DNA of 64,000 bases from positions 16,253,976 to 16,317,975 of the forward strand of contig CM072889.1 of assembly GCA_037013685.1 (NCBI GenBank). Reading direction: 5' to 3'. The notes under the pieces were generated by a model. It saw only the letters and a program-made list of their open reading frames with translations. It made no database searches and was not told where the DNA came from. Each line of letters opens with the position of its first letter. Position 1 is the first letter of the stretch. This DNA is from Acridotheres tristis. Taxonomy: Eukaryota > Chordata > Aves > Passeriformes > Sturnidae. This document shows, in pieces, positions 27,403-41,831 of the stretch. Made by a program: the position numbers and the translations under genes.

Positions 27403-29994
27403 CTATAGCAATATAATAAAATATAATATAATAATATAATAACAGTCTCTGACAGTGTCTGCCCCTGAAGTGAGACAGGAGGTGACACAGGTACTGAAAG
27501 ACTGAGGGTAAATTAATTTTACAAATATTTACAATGAGCCACTCCCCTTGTGAGCAGATAAAATATTGATGAGTGTTACTGGAACATGAGGAGAGGTCAG
27601 AGAACAGGCAGGGCTGTCTGGGAATGAGGAAAAGGAAAAAGATGAGAGGGATGAAGGGGGAAAGCAAGCAGAAAGTTTAGCTTAAGCTCGAGTTTTATAG
27701 GGACTTTAGGCTGGACCTGTCTCCAGTGCAGAGAACCCTGCCTGCCCCTGTCCTGTGCTGCACAGATTTCCCTGCACCCTCCCAGCAGACAACCACAGAA
27801 CTCAATTTCAAACTCAATTTCAACTGCTTTTTGGAGCAGTAGTGGAGTAGTAGTTCTGAAAACTTTTTTTTTCTCCCTCCACTTGAATTTTATTTCAGTT
27901 CTTGGAGAAAAAGAACTAAGGCTGATAAATATGCCATTGTATTTTACACTATTATCCCTAATTTTTAATATTCACCTTTATTCCTCCTGGAAATCTTATC
28001 CTTTATGCATTTTTGCAGCAGAAAACAAAGATCTTTTTTCTCTTTTCTTAGTTTAGAAATTCCTGTGTCGACATTTAATTATTTATGTGCCTTTATGAAG
28101 CTTTCTCTTACAAGGTGCTTATGGCACTAGGCTATTTTTGATTTACAGACTAAGCAAAATGAACTTCTCTACAGTATAAAAAGTCCAGATTCTGATTCTG
28201 TCCTTCAGCTGATATTGCACTTTGTTTGTGTGAGTTTGATTTTTCCCTGTGGTCCAGGTGAAAATAGAGTAATTTTGAATTGCTGTCTCCACTTCTGTCG
28301 TTCATGTCCCAGCTTTTGGCAGATCAAATTCTCTTCTCCTCTGCCAGCAATAGTTTGGTTCTTTATTTTTTCCAGTTCTTCAGCTCCAGTCCCAAAGCTG
28401 TCCTCCTTTTGACACCTTAAAAACAATCTTTTAGCATAAACTCCAAGCCATTCCAAGATGAAAAATGCTTGGTTAGTTTTTCAGGTTACAAATCAAGTTT
28501 TGTCTTTTCTTTATCTTATTGTCAGATCTGGATTGTTTGATGATTGTCTATTAAGATCTTTTAATGTTATAGTAAACTTAGCACCACAAAGAGCATATAA
28601 AACCAAATCAGTCATAGAGAGACAACTTTTCTGTCACAAAATCTGAGGAAAATTGACTTTAATGTGTGAAAGCAGAAATGTCTCACCTAAACCAGAACTG
28701 CAGGCTCAGCTGTAGGCTGGGATGTGAATTAAAAGGCATAACTAATAGGAACCTGGGTCCCAGATCCTTCCAGATACTCCTTGTTTTATGAATTACATAC
28801 ATTTGAAATACCTCATTCAGCCAGTGTGAAAGTAGCAGTCAAGGGTACAGATTTGGCACATTAAGTGAGGAATGTCTTTGACATTTTCTGCAAATTGAAC
28901 ACGTTTTGTGTGCATAACTTGCAGCTGCCACTCCAGGTGAATTTTCTTAACAGGGGACATTACCCTGTAACCTTATTTTAATATAGAAAGTGCTTATGAA
29001 TCTTCATGCTCAGGTGTCCTGCGTGATCTGAGTGACATTACCTTAGACCAAATTTATTTTGATGTATCATTATTATTGACACACCATGCAAATGCTGTGA
29101 TGAATAGTCACTTATTTCACTTTAAACAGCATCTGCTCATGCTGGCTAAAAGAAAACCTCATTCTCTAATTCTTTAGAGGAGTTCTACAGCTGTCCATTT
29201 CTGTTTGGAAATTTACTTTATTCTGCTCAGTGTTCTTAACCCTTTTGATCACCTTCACTAAGCTATTGTCAAAGAACTATGTCGTGCACAGAATCCTGAT
29301 TTTGAGGTGCAGTGTCCCATCAAAATGTGGTTACAATAATATGCAAAAAAAAGCACATTAGAACAGGGTACTGAGATGTTTGAGCTCTCTGCTGGCTTCA
29401 CTCTGGGTTACAGCTCAGTGTCAAGGAGCCTGCTCTGAGATGGAATCCACCAGAAGAACTGAACTAAATTTGGGTTTGGTCACCTTAGCACCAAGGCTGC
29501 CTTGAGGGAAAGACAACTGGAGGAACTGGGGAAGAATAGGTTTGGATTTACAGCCACTGGTTAATTTTTCACTGAGTAGGAAGAGTTCCCCAGTCCTAGA
29601 GGCAGCTGGGATTCTCATTTTTCCTCATTATGTCAAAGATGTTTAAATCTGAGGTAGAAGCTTTTGATTCACTCATTGCCCTGCAAGAACAAACTTTCTC
29701 TCACCAGAAAGTCTGTGTCTTACCAAAGGATGTCAGCACAACTCAGCCCAACTTTTTCCAACAAAAACCAAACAACATTTTGCTTGTTCTCCCCTATATT
29801 GCTTTCTAATTAACCTCACTGAGATAAACTCAGACACCTTATAATGGATTTTCACCCTATTTTTAGCCAAATACTGTGTTTAGGATGAAGCATGGCTTTT
29901 CTGGTTTGTTAAAGCCATCTAGTTTGCACTGAAACTGGGAGGAATTGCTGTTTCTTGGTGACTTCTGTACCTGGTGTAAATTTTAAATGAGCCT

Positions 29995-30061
29995 CCCCTG
30001 AGAAGGTGGTTGGACCAGATAACCTCCAGAGGCCCCTTGCAGCTGAATTACCCTGAGATTC
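29995..30061 (+). mobile_element. CR1 LINE fragment (short)
   Basis: The words GGTTGGACCAGATAACCTCC and AGAGGCCCCTTGCAGCTGAA followed by CCTGAGATTC match the last bases of the CR1 3' region in sense orientation. Only about 65 bp remains, so assignment is moderate. Confidence 0.65.
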
Positions 30062-32076
30062 AGCAGCTGCCATGCAAAACCTGGCTGTTATTTTCAGTTT
30101 GAACTTTGCAGACTTCAGCTCTCAGCCCCTCCATCTTATTTTGCTTGCATTTGCTGAAGAACATTTCATCAAACATCTGTTCACTCTTTTCTAAAAATAC
30201 ACCCTGATCAAGTCTCCACCTTTGAAATAAGTCAGTTCTGTGCATTTGCCATTGTATATTTGCCTGATTCCAGGGTGATCTCTTTCTTTTGAATGTCTGA
30301 ATTTCAGAAGTATTTCATTTGATGCATGCCAGCAATGTATTTTGAAATATCACTTTGTCATATCCACCACTCAAAGACTGCTGTAGAACTTTCCTGTGGT
30401 GTTTTGGGGGAAATGTTCCTTTATAGGGTCTCAGTTTCTTTTCTGTAGTTGACTTAACTCATGCTGTTTTATAGGACTAAGTTAATGAACCGAATATTTC
30501 ACATTTTTTTATATGTTAGTTAACAGTCCTCAAGACCTTGCCATAAAACATTCTTTATGGTGCCTGCAAATTTTTGTGGTACTTGCATTTTTTTCCCTCT
30601 TTCAGAATTAGAAATTTGAAATTTTGACTGGATTATGGGTGAGCACAAGCCCCACTGACCTTTTCTCTCCATGAATATGCAGAGGAGCAGTTCCACTTTA
30701 TCAAAGGTGTGCTGCACATTTCCATTTTGGATGTTCAGGACAGTGCAGTCCTTGCCTGGTTTGCAACTCTGCTCCTGTGACTGGTTTTGTAATTCCTGGG
30801 TTTTATCCTTTTACAGAGGGGAACTAGAACACAGCTACTAATTTAAAGGTTATTTTGAACTTGAAGAACAAATATTTTTATCATGTCATCTCGCTACTGG
30901 AGAATGCAGAAAGAATGTGACTGTAACTATTATTTATTTTCTAAGAAAAATAGATCAACATCCTATAAATGGTAGTCCTGGAAGATTGTTTTTTTTAATG
31001 AGTTCCCTCGTGCATTGCTATGTATCAGAGGAAAATAAATCAGAAGAATATTGTGACCTACATATCTTAATATTTTAGTATAACACTGCAAGTGCTTTTA
31101 ACCTCTCAGTTAAACTAGTCTGATGTATTTAAAAAAAAAAAAAAGTCAATATGCATCTATTTTGGAAGGAATCCCAAAGCCATTAACATTTTTCATGCTA
31201 ATGTTATCTTGAATGTGCAACATAAGTACAGCTAACCTTAATTCTGCTCTACAAAACAGTAAAATTTCAGTTTTACTATACATAAGTCTTCCATTCTTTG
31301 ACCTGAAGTAATTAAGTTTGTTCAGAGGGAGGTTCATACTGTATTTCTAGCACAGGAATTAAAGGAATCATTTAGACAGGACCATTAGCTCTGAAGTCAA
31401 GCTGGAAGCCCTGCTGGGATCATTTTGTTCCTTGGTACGTGGAGGGTTAAAAGGAGATGGTGGATGAGCTGTTTGAAGAGTGCAAAACTTGTAGGAAAAA
31501 TTGCCTTGGGTATTGCCAGCCAAAGTGACTAATTGAATTCTTTTTTGTGCTCTAGAAAATAACAGTATGAATACAGAGGAAACATCAAAGGGATACTTGA
31601 CCATGAAACGTTAATATAAATTCTTCTGTGTTGCTTGGTGCTCCCAATCTTCTCATTTTGACTTTCTCATTCTGTGGCAATATTCTTTAAACTGTAGTCA
31701 CTTAGAAATTAATTTCTCCACAGGAGCAGCAATCCTCCAAAATAAATATTGACCTTCAGAGCTGAGGGAGGGGCAGTTCCTGGGGCTGAGGGTTTGGAGC
31801 AGCTGCCTCAGAGAAAAAAATCCTGGAAGGGATTTTTGGGAGGGACAGGATTTGGGAGCTGGATGGGAACAGCCAAGGGTTTGGGATGCTGGAAAAGGGG
31901 AGCAGAGACCCCCAGAGGGTGTCCCAGCCCAAAGTGAGTGTTCAGGGACAGGGAATGAGGGGCTGGAATTGGTTCCTGGGAGACCTGAAGCCATTAACTC
32001 ATTGCTAATATATTAAAATCCAGTAAAAAAAGGAAATCTTGAGAACTAGAGGGAATCTTAAGGTCTTTGAAGAGAT

Positions 32077-32195
32077 ACCACAGAATATTCTGAAGTTAGA
32101 AGGGACCCACATATCAATTCCAGCTCCTAAGCCCACACAGGGATAAAATCCTCAGCCTTGCTGTTGCCATCACCAGGCTCTGACCAACTGAGGGA
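32077..32195 (-). mobile_element. CR1 LINE 3' fragment (degraded)
   Basis: ACCACAGAATATTCTGAAGT and AGAAGGGACCCACATATCAA, followed by AATTCCAGCTCCTAAGCCC and a CTTGCTGTTGCCATCACCAG block, are the antisense of a CR1 3' end. The copy is more decayed than the one at 27258. Confidence 0.75.
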
Positions 32196-32959
32196 ATCTT
32201 CAATTACTTGAAGGGACCTTTCAGGAATTATCAGTAAGTTAAATTTTACTTGAAAGCTTATTCAAGGAAAAAAACCTGAATACAGAAGACAGGTTTGTTT
32301 TTTTTTTAAATTATCCCATATCTTGCTCTGCAGAAAGCCTTTTGCCATGTGGAATAGCACTTGGAGAAGGATTTAACAATTTCCCAACATAATAAGAGAC
32401 GAGGGAGCCCTGGCCAGGGCTGCCCTCAGAGGGAACCAAGACCTGGGGAGACTCTGTTCCAATCTCACTCTGCTTGGAAGAGAAATTTTCTGTATTTTCC
32501 TTTGTGTTTTATGTTTTAGCAGAATATAACCTGAGATTTGGAGTGGCAGGAGGAGGTGGGGCAGAGCTGCAGGGGATGGTTCAAGCCCCAAATCGGCTGT
32601 GTCCCAATTTCCAGAGGGTCACACTGGGGGAACTTTCAAACATTAATAAGTAATAGAGGCAGCAGATCCCTTTTAGCAATTTTTATGGTTTGTTTCATAA
32701 AAGAAAAACAATATTTTAACCCCTGTAATAGCACAAAAGTACAAAGCAAGGTAAGGGTGGCACTGAAATTATGGAGTGTAAGATTGATTATTCTTAAAAT
32801 GATTGCTAAAATAGGAAAATGACTGCTCCAAAAGTAACAAGCCTTAAGGTTCACCAGAAATATGTAAGAGATTGTTAAAAGCATAAACTCTTCGTTCATG
32901 TCTTATTAGGAAATTTAATGTGACATTCATTTAATTGGTTTTGTTCTGTTTTGCCACAG

Positions 32960-33001
32960 GATTGTACGGTGTATGAAACAGAAAATAAAATTCTTCATGT
33001 G
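32960..33001 (+). CDS. CNKSR2: CNKSR2-like exon 5: CRIC micro-exon
   Basis: A 42-bp exon of exactly 14 codons, DCTVYETENKILHV, phase 0 on both sides, between CCACAG and GTAAGT. I find it identical to human CNKSR2 as remembered; CNKSR3 differs at about half the positions. It sits within the CRIC domain, about residues 175-188. It is too short to be found by an ORF search and is called from its splice sites, phase and family match. Confidence 0.95.
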
Positions 33002-33772
33002 GTAAGTAATTCTGCTTTGGTATTCTCTATTTTTACCCCACACATGGAAATGATTTTTTCAAAAAATAAGGCTGCTATAGAAAAATAAAGTTCCTTACTC
33101 TTTGGCATAATTTCTGAGTAATTGTATCAGTTGCTGAAAATTAAAGTTCCCTGCAGTAATATGTTATAGCTACTGTTAATTACAAATACAAAATCATTGG
33201 TTTAGGTTTAGAAGCTGCACAAAATTCTGTATATTTAATATTCCTACCAGAATGGCTGCTCAGATCCACAGAGCTGGTGCATCACTGCTTGTCACACTGA
33301 GCATTTTGTGCCTTCAGAACCCCCAAAAAAATCTGATGACAAAGGGGAGTGGAAGAATCTTATTCAAGATTATTGATTAGATATTGGCCTTTAAGTTGAA
33401 ATACTTTCTATTTTCCTGGTACCAGCACTGAAAACTTGTAGTGACACTGAGATAGAGTTAAAGCCTGTGGTGAAAGGGAACTCTCAAAGGATTTACAAGT
33501 TCAGATAAGCTTTTGACAAGCTCTGCCCAAGTGCCTGCCTCTTTTTTTCTTCTTTTTTTTAAAGCCTTTTGCACATACTCTGCTTCCAGCGGGGATTAAA
33601 ATCTGTCATAAAACATTGATGTGCTGTTAAATTTAGAAAGCATGCAGTGACTTTTAGAGGGGAAAAAAAAAAGCTTACTATTGCAAACCTGGGTATGAAT
33701 AGATATGAATAGAACTTTTAAAAGCACCTGATACCTTCTGGGATTTGGGATGTGTACATACACACACATTTT

Positions 33773-33922
33773 TTTTAAAAATATTATTTATTTATTTATG
33801 TATAATATTATAATAATATGTAAAATATATAATATAATATATACTATATAACATATAGTATATATTATATAAAACTAATATATATATATATAATATATAT
33901 AATAAAATTATTTATTAATATT
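33773..33922 (+). repeat. AT-rich microsatellite, about 150 bp
   Basis: ATTTATTTATTTATG followed by interleaved TATAATAT, ATAATATG and long (TA)n runs with nearly no G or C. Parts such as ATATACTATA...TATAGTATAT are self-complementary, so it can fold or extrude. Confidence 0.9.
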
Positions 33923-35494
33923 CATTTTTTGGCCCACAGTTCTTACTGTGGCAGTGACATCTTCCATGGACCAGGTTGATTGAAAACTTCTTTGCTTTTT
34001 ATTTTACTAAAAAAAATTTTTTCATGAGGTAGCTCTAAGGTTAAAGCATTACAGCAGAAAGTAGAAAGTGTTGTTCTCTCTGGGATTTAGTCTGCATCTA
34101 ATCTGGGCAAATGCTCTCAAATTTTGAGGCATAGAGAGGTTTTCAGTTGGAAATTATGGTAATATCTTGATATGCCCGTGATTCAAAAATATAAAAAAAT
34201 AAAGAATGTACTGGATGAAGAATGCACTCACACACAGGAGTACAAGGAGTGCAAGCACCAACTACAGCAGAGATTTTTTTGAGTTTCTCCATCTCTGCTG
34301 GGAGAAGATGAGACCCAAATTCTGCTCAGGGGTTCTGGCCCTGGGCTGAAAGTGCCTGAAATTTTTGTGCCATGGTGCCCTTGAGCTGCAGTCACACACT
34401 CCTCAGTGGGAAACTTTGCATCTTGCAGCTGATACAAAACCCAGATGTCACAGCCAGGGCTCCAAGGCTGTCCTTGGATTTCCAGATGAGTAACTGCACA
34501 GTGAATGGAAATACAACCTATAAATTTAAGCAGTTAACTTATTCATTGTGACAACTTTATTTGTTTAATTTCTGTGGATAGTGTCAAATGAGATATTAGA
34601 AAGCCTCATGCTTTTGTAAATGCCTGAAACAAAACTTCCCTGAAGGGATTTCACTGGAATTTGCTATAATTAGGAAAAATGAGAGTACAGTCCCCAAAGC
34701 AAAATAGATGCACACAGCTCAGCCTCGACCAGAAACCCATCCTGAAATTCTGTTAAATGAATTCTTTCACATTAGGTTCAAACATTTTTTTTAGGCATAG
34801 CCTTTTTGAAGGAGTGTGCTTTAAGCAACAAACAGAAATTTGGGAATAAATCCACATGAATATTGTCTGGGAGTTCAGCTCAGCTCCCCTCTGACCTCCA
34901 AACTTTGCTTTGACAGATGGGTTTAATTTCAGACTCACTGCCCATGCAATGGAGCTCCTGCTTTGAAGGTGTTTCTCTGGATTTGCATTGAGATTTTGAG
35001 ATTTTTGGCTGGAAGGCAGGAGAACAAAATCATTGCATAGTTGTTGTGAGGTAGAATATCAGTTAAAGGATGTGTTCAAAGATGCATAAGAATTTTACTC
35101 CAGGAAATGGGTTAACTGAGGCACTTCTCTGCCAGGGTAATTTGTACAAAAGGAAATTTTCCAAGTTGAAGAGCAGAATTCACCTGATTATCACAGTTGG
35201 TAGGGATGATGTCATCATTTGGTAGCCAAAATAGGTTATTCATTGCATAAGACATTTATTTTTATATATTTCACTCAACTTCCATTGTATTTATAATCAT
35301 AAGGATAAAGTTTTTCGGGTTTGTTTTGTTTTTGAAGTGCACACAGTGTGGAGAGGAGAGTTTAGAGATATTCTTCTACAGCAGAACTGTACACACATGT
35401 ACATTTTCCTGACATTTATGGATATTTTCTGTTCCCTTAACCACTTGCTCTTGGCTTTCATACACCTGTAGCTTTTACAGTGCTAAGAATTAAA

Positions 35495-35516
35495 ATTAAT
35501 TAATTAATTAATTAAT
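35495..35516 (+). repeat. (TAAT)n microsatellite
   Basis: Five tandem AATT/TAAT tetranucleotide units about 95 bp upstream of exon 6. Confidence 0.85.
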
Positions 35517-35575
35517 GTGATTATTCTTGGTTAGTTCTTAAAATAAGAACTTCCTCACTTGGAGTTGCAGTTTGA

Positions 35576-35815
<240 letters not shown>

Positions 35816-36934
35816 TAGCAAGAAATCAAAATGAATTTTCATGCAATGCCCTCATTTTTTTTGGTAAGCTGAACCAGATTTCTGAAGGTGGTTTAATTGA
35901 CATTTATCTAAACAAAGGGATTGTTTGGGGTTTTTTTTTTAATTTAAAACCTGTTTTACCCAGGGCTTCACATGTAACTGTATGAGTGCTTAAATCTATG
36001 ATCCTTTGATAGCCAGACTGCAGTTTTTGGAACGTACTGAAATAATCCACAAATGCAAACACATACAAATAAAATTAACTAATGTCATTAATGTGCTTTC
36101 AAAAGAATTAGTGGAAGATCTGTGTATTGGACTTGCCTAAATGGAATTATATGCCTCCCTAATGATCAGCTCAAATAAAACTTTCAGAAGTATCATCCCA
36201 GGAACAAAATAAATCTCTTTTATTTGTAAATTGTTGCTCATTGAGCAGCCTCGTTGGATGGCTCTGGACATTCCAAGTGCTCTGCATTTGTGGAGGGTCA
36301 CAGCAGTGAAATGTTCTGCAGAATTATTTGGCTACAGCTTTTAAATATTAATGTACTGATGCTTTTTTTTGACAATGGGGTTTTGTGATATTTTAGTGGT
36401 TGGTGGGTAAAGATTTCTGCCTTCCCTCTGCAGTGCCTTACTTTGCAACCATTTGATATTGGTGGGCTGTAGGAACATAAGGATTGTGCTTGGGAACCCA
36501 AGATCCCAATAAAAGCTGGAGTGCAAGGTGGCACTGCAGGCACTGGGATATTCTTGCTCATCCTCCTCAAGAGCCACACTGATTTTCCCAGCACAATCTC
36601 CTAGTCTGCCTTCAGCTGCCTTCTCAGCATCCTTTTTATTTTTATTTTCTCCCTACAAGAAGAGTAATTCAGGAATTCTGCCTTGAAGGAAGCAGCGGTA
36701 GGATTTAAAGAAGGGGGAAGTGGGGAGTGAAATTGGCAGTCATGAGGTTCATCCACAGAAAATCCCCAAACTGACAAATCAAAATCCATTTGAGTGCCAC
36801 TCTACACCCAGTGACATGTTTCCTGTTTGTAATTCAGCGTGATTTATAGATTTTAAATTTCTGTTGGTTGAGACACTTTGCATTATTTCAACAACTTCCT
36901 CTTTGTTCTGACATTGAATAGCGACACACGTCAT

Positions 36935-36990
36935 ATGCAAATACTGCCAGAGTTACAAGGGCACAATCACTCTGAGGTATGCATATTCAT
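36935..36990 (+). promoter_or_regulatory. Paired octamer-like sites (candidate POU-factor element)
   Basis: ATGCAAAT at 36935 and ATGCATATTCAT at 36979, 44 bp apart, inside a block (about 36900-37020) that looks like conserved non-coding DNA. The intron 2 pair at 13821/13843 uses the same two words at half that spacing. Function is inferred from motif similarity only. Confidence 0.25.
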
Positions 36991-39284
36991 CTCAGAATGA
37001 CATATTTTAATAACACGAGGGGGTGTTGTGTAACTGCACAAGTTTACTTTATTCTTAGGCTGATTTAGTCAACAAACCACAGCATAACCCACGTTTAATT
37101 TGAATTCCGTGGCGTCGCAGATGCTCAGCCCAGTGTGTAATCCTGAGCACAGACACAATTTCCTTGCTGTGCTGCTGCATCCTTATGGCCAAACGTGTTC
37201 CCTTTATGGCCCAGCTTCCCCTCCAGCTCTGATTTCTGGGTTAGTGCAGGGGACCCAGGAAATGCAGGTCAGTACATTTGCTGTGAATGTCCCAGTGCTT
37301 TTGACTTGCATTAGGATTACTACACCCTGCAGGCCAGCACTCTGCATGGCTTTCCTTTCTGTGCAGAAATGGGATGTATTTCTGCTGCTCTAATTAGGGG
37401 AAAGTTCATTTTCAGTGCTGCAGAGAAGGTGAACTCAGAGATGCATTTTCCTCAGAGATGCTGGGGCACAATAAGCAGGGCTTGGTGGTGCTGATGCCTC
37501 CCATGCAGGGATGGCTCTGGATTTAGGACAGGGGGGCAGACTGGAGGAGACCTGGAGTGGAATCTACCCCAAAGTCAGCATTTGCCGTGGTGTGCAGGTG
37601 TCTGGCAGGAGCTCGTGGCAGGAGCTGCCCATAAAGTGTTGGAATGTGATGTTAGCTCTGGAGTGACCAAGGTGAGAGCTGTTGGCTGAGATGTTGGGGC
37701 TTTTGGTGTGGTTCACATTCCCCTTTTTTAATCCTGGTGGAACTTGAGGCAGGCAGGACCTGAGCTGGAATGATGTGGGGCTGGAAGAGCCCCTGTGTGG
37801 TTTCTCCATCCACAACATGCCCCCAGTTAAGAGCCAACAAAAGAGCAGTGAGTGGGCACTGCTGACAGAGGACATGAGACAAATACTGCAATCAAAACTG
37901 CCTGGCAATTTCTCCTTTTTTCCCCCCTTTTTTCCCTTGGATGAAGTGAAATCACAGTGAATAAGTGAGTTTTCTGTGCCTAATTGTGAAGGCGCTGTAA
38001 CGTGTTAGGTTGGAAAGTTCCTTGTAATCAATTTTGCTGACACTGTGTTCTGTTTAGAAGAAAATATGAAAAAGGACTATAAATGGGAATAAAAGAAAAA
38101 TCATGTCAAAAGGAAAAGAAAACATTAATCAGAATCAAATATAGAACAGAGTAATGAATTACAAATGGCTTTCTCATGATTGTATAGCAGATTTTTTTCC
38201 ACAGGATATCTGCTCCATTCAAGAGAAAAATGAGCACTATTCAGTGAATGGAAAGTATTCAGAGTTCCATTTTTATCCTTATCATTCAGTGTAGGGGTTG
38301 AGGCCTGATTTACCACACTTCAGCTAAGCTCTGCAGTCCCTGGAGTTGCTGATTTCATTGTGAGCCGTTTTGTTTATTTTTTTATATGGCCTTACTGAGT
38401 GCTTCACAGACACTAATTAATTCATCCTCACAACACACTTGTGAAAAGGATACTGTAATTTTAGTTTTAGAGGTAGGAAGCTAATGCACCAAAAATGTGT
38501 TTTTCAAGAGCAGTTTACTGTACAATTTTTCAGAACATTTGTTACCTTTATAGCATAAATTTAAAACACAGGCTCTCTTGGGTTTGAGTGTAGCTCTGAT
38601 TTTCAGAGCTACTGAGAACACCCAGGGTTAGCAGCTAGAAAACAAACACAATTATTTGCAATTGGAGAAAAGTGTAAAGTTGTTAATCACTCAGATTTAT
38701 GAAAGAATTTAGTTATCTGGAATGATATTCAGCTGAATAAATTATGAGACTTCCCAAATTTTCAAAACTCCTTTTGCAAAATTTTTATTGCATTCCTTCT
38801 AATTCCTTCCCCAAATGAGCCAGGAATCCTATTGACATTGCATAAGCTCACACATAAACAGAATTAATTTCCAGGTCCAAGTCCACGCAGTTGCTGCAAG
38901 AGTCAGAACTCCTGCAGGGCAGTGTCTGTGTGTTTAATTGTGTAAATAAATTCTGGATCATAAAGCATTTTCACAAAGGGACTCTAAGTCTTTGGAATGT
39001 GCATCTTCAGTTCCAGCATTTTCTAACTTTCCATCTGTGCTTTTATGAGCTTTAGAGCCACCCTTTAATTTTTTTTTGCTCTCTGAAATACCTCCTTTTG
39101 CATTCAGCTTTATTAAAAAGTGCCCTTATCTCCAGCCTTCCCAGGACACTCTGTGTGCTCTGCTTTCCTGGCACTTTGCTGGACAAAGGAATTTGCATTG
39201 GGAACGCTGGGTTTGGGTTCTGTTCCAAATCCTGGGGACTCTCTTTGCATCCTGATCTCTGCAGGCATTTGTTGGCCTCCAGAA

Positions 39285-39336
39285 ATATATAATATAATAT
39301 AATATAATATAATATAATATAATAATACAATATATA
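39285..39336 (+). repeat. (ATAAT)n microsatellite
   Basis: About nine near-perfect ATAAT pentamers in intron 6, ending in ATACAATATATAAG. Antisense Tyr/Ile-rich open frames here are products of the repeat. Confidence 0.9.
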
Positions 39337-41796
39337 AGAGGGCTTTTTCCTCTCTTTTTCCATTCCTTTCCCAGCTTCATCAGCCAAACTGGTTCCTCCT
39401 TTTCCCTATTTTTGCTACTGATTTTTCAGTGGCAAATACTGAAACACCCTCCATGTATTTTCTATTTCATTCTGAAGTAACTTTAAGGATTGTAAAGCAT
39501 TTTTCCTCCTGAATTGTAGTGCTGGGTATGGTAATACCATTCATATCTGAAGTGCACAGCATAATCAGCACAAACAAGATGTCTGGGAGGCAAAAGCTTT
39601 GTTTCAAACAATCAATTTGACAAACCTCAAATAAATTCCTGCACTAAAAAAGTATTAAATCGTGAGAATCACGTTAGCTCTGGCTGAACACGAACACATA
39701 AATTTTTAGGAAATCCCATAGCATAAAGCAACTTTGTGATTTAAGAAAATTGCCTCCCCACTTTAAATTCTTTGGCCTGATGGATCCACAATAAGCCCTG
39801 GAGCCAGGAGTTTGTGTTGCTGTTGGCAGCTCCCGAGTTTGCTGCTGAACCCCTGGGGATGGAGGTTGGTGAGAGGCTGGGAGAGCCTTGCTGTCATTTA
39901 CCTCCTTCTGTGCCCAGAGCCACCTTTGGAGCAGCTTTTGTGTCACATCGACTGGCAGCATTTTATTGGAGATGTTGGATATAGAGATACAGAATGGGAT
40001 CAGAGAATGGTTTTTGAGGTTTGGGGCTTGTTTTTTCCCCCCTCTCCTGCTCTTGGATGATTGGGGATTGTCCATAGTGAGAGATAATTGCAGCCAGTAT
40101 TATTTCAGATGAAACTTTTTTTTTTTTTTAATCTTCTGAACTTGATGTCCAGCTCATATACCCAGAGATACTTCTGTGTAACATGCAGCTTTAATCTTAT
40201 TTGATGAGATTAATGGTTCATTTTGAGCAGGAGATTCTAAAAGGGGAGGCATTTGGGGTTTTATTGTTTGGGTTTGTATCTTCTGATGTCTGTGGAGTGT
40301 TTTCTTCTTTCCTTCTGCAATAAAGGAGGACTTTTATCCCTCTTCTTTCATTTTTTTATTCTTTTTCTCTCTGTTGTCTGAACTTCCCCCTGCTGATAGA
40401 AACAGTGTAATTTGACACACTTTAATTAAGATGTACACTGCTAATATCCAGAGCCTCCTTGATTTTTCTGCAGAGGGAACTTCTCCTGTTCCATTCTAAG
40501 AATTTAAGGAAAGCAAAGATTGTGGGAATAAAAATTTTTATGAAACCAGCTGTGTAATATTGGAAAAACAAAAAAAACTAAACAAACAGCCAAGCTGTCA
40601 CATGCACAGAACCTCCTTTATGGAGGATTATTCATCTATCCAGTGTCCAGCTACCCTTTCAAATAATGCTTCTTTTTCTGTGGCATTTGTGATTGAAGCC
40701 AATCTTTCCCATTTTCACAAGAAAGGAATTGTAAGAGATGCAAGAAGAAAAAATAAAATACAAAGACAGCTTTTCTTTTGTGGGAATATGCCTGGCCTAA
40801 AACTGTCAAGGTGTTCATCTAATTATTTAGAATTATTTTTAAAGGCTTACAGAAACTTGACAAATTTCCATCATGCTTGACATATAAAGGTTGTCATAGC
40901 CTAAAAGCCAAAACAAAACCAAATCTGCTTGTACAGAAAACTAAAAGAAGTTGCTATCTTAAGTATTTTGAGAAGTGGAAGTTGTCTTGCAGGAAGGAAG
41001 GTAGAGGTGTTTAAATTTGGGTAAAGGACTGCAACATATAAGACAGAAAAATTTTTTGAGAGGGACTTTTTAATGGTATGAAATTTAAACAAAAAACTGT
41101 CACCTTCTCAAAGCACTATCATGGCATTTTTTTAAAATGCACCTATGTAACTTTGATGGTTGAAATAAGATTAAACAACCATTTTTTATGGGGCAAAAGA
41201 TCAAGAGGTGCAAGAGCTCCCTGGCCATTTGTGGCTTTACAAATCTGCATTTTTGCTGTCACTGCCTCCCTGTGCTGGAATAATTGTTGACACTTAAAAA
41301 CACACTGCTGTCATTTTATCCTGGTTAATTAACCAGATGATTCTGCAAGAAAATTTTCAAGGAAATTCCCCTGACAGCTGGATATGCTGTTTTCTGGGGG
41401 AAAGTCTCTTCAAAATGGGATTTTAAATGGCTGATGCCTTCCCATATGTTTTCAAAGGTCAGATTTTAATTAAAAACCTTTAATTCATTATGTCTCTAGG
41501 GGACAGTGGCAGTTACTCAGAACCTGCCAGGTTTCTTGATTTGATGCCTGAGAAACATTTCCTTGTTCTCTAACATAGGTCAGTGTCATTCTTCAGAGTT
41601 TATGTCTGACACATCAGTTATTAAAGAGCAACTATTTATTTCTAAATGTTGACCAGTCTGAGCCATATTCACAGAGTGAGAATCCTTGACTTTTGCCTTC
41701 TCTCCAGATAAGGGGTACAGCTTGTTTTTCTTCTCTCTGAGATCATTGCTGGCATTCAAGAATAAAACAGAGAGACTAAAACCCCATTCTTGGGAA

Positions 41797-41831
41797 AAAA
41801 AAAAAAAAAAAGAGAAAGAGAGAGAGAGAGA
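41797..41831 (+). repeat. Poly-A followed by (GA)n
   Basis: Seventeen A bases run into about eight GA units in intron 6. Simple purine-only tract. Confidence 0.9.

Noticed and set aside
27225..27440. AT repeat plus CR1 as a possible composite mobile element
   Set aside because: The TA-rich parts flank a standard truncated CR1 tail. Microsatellite growth next to the insertion explains it without a new element.
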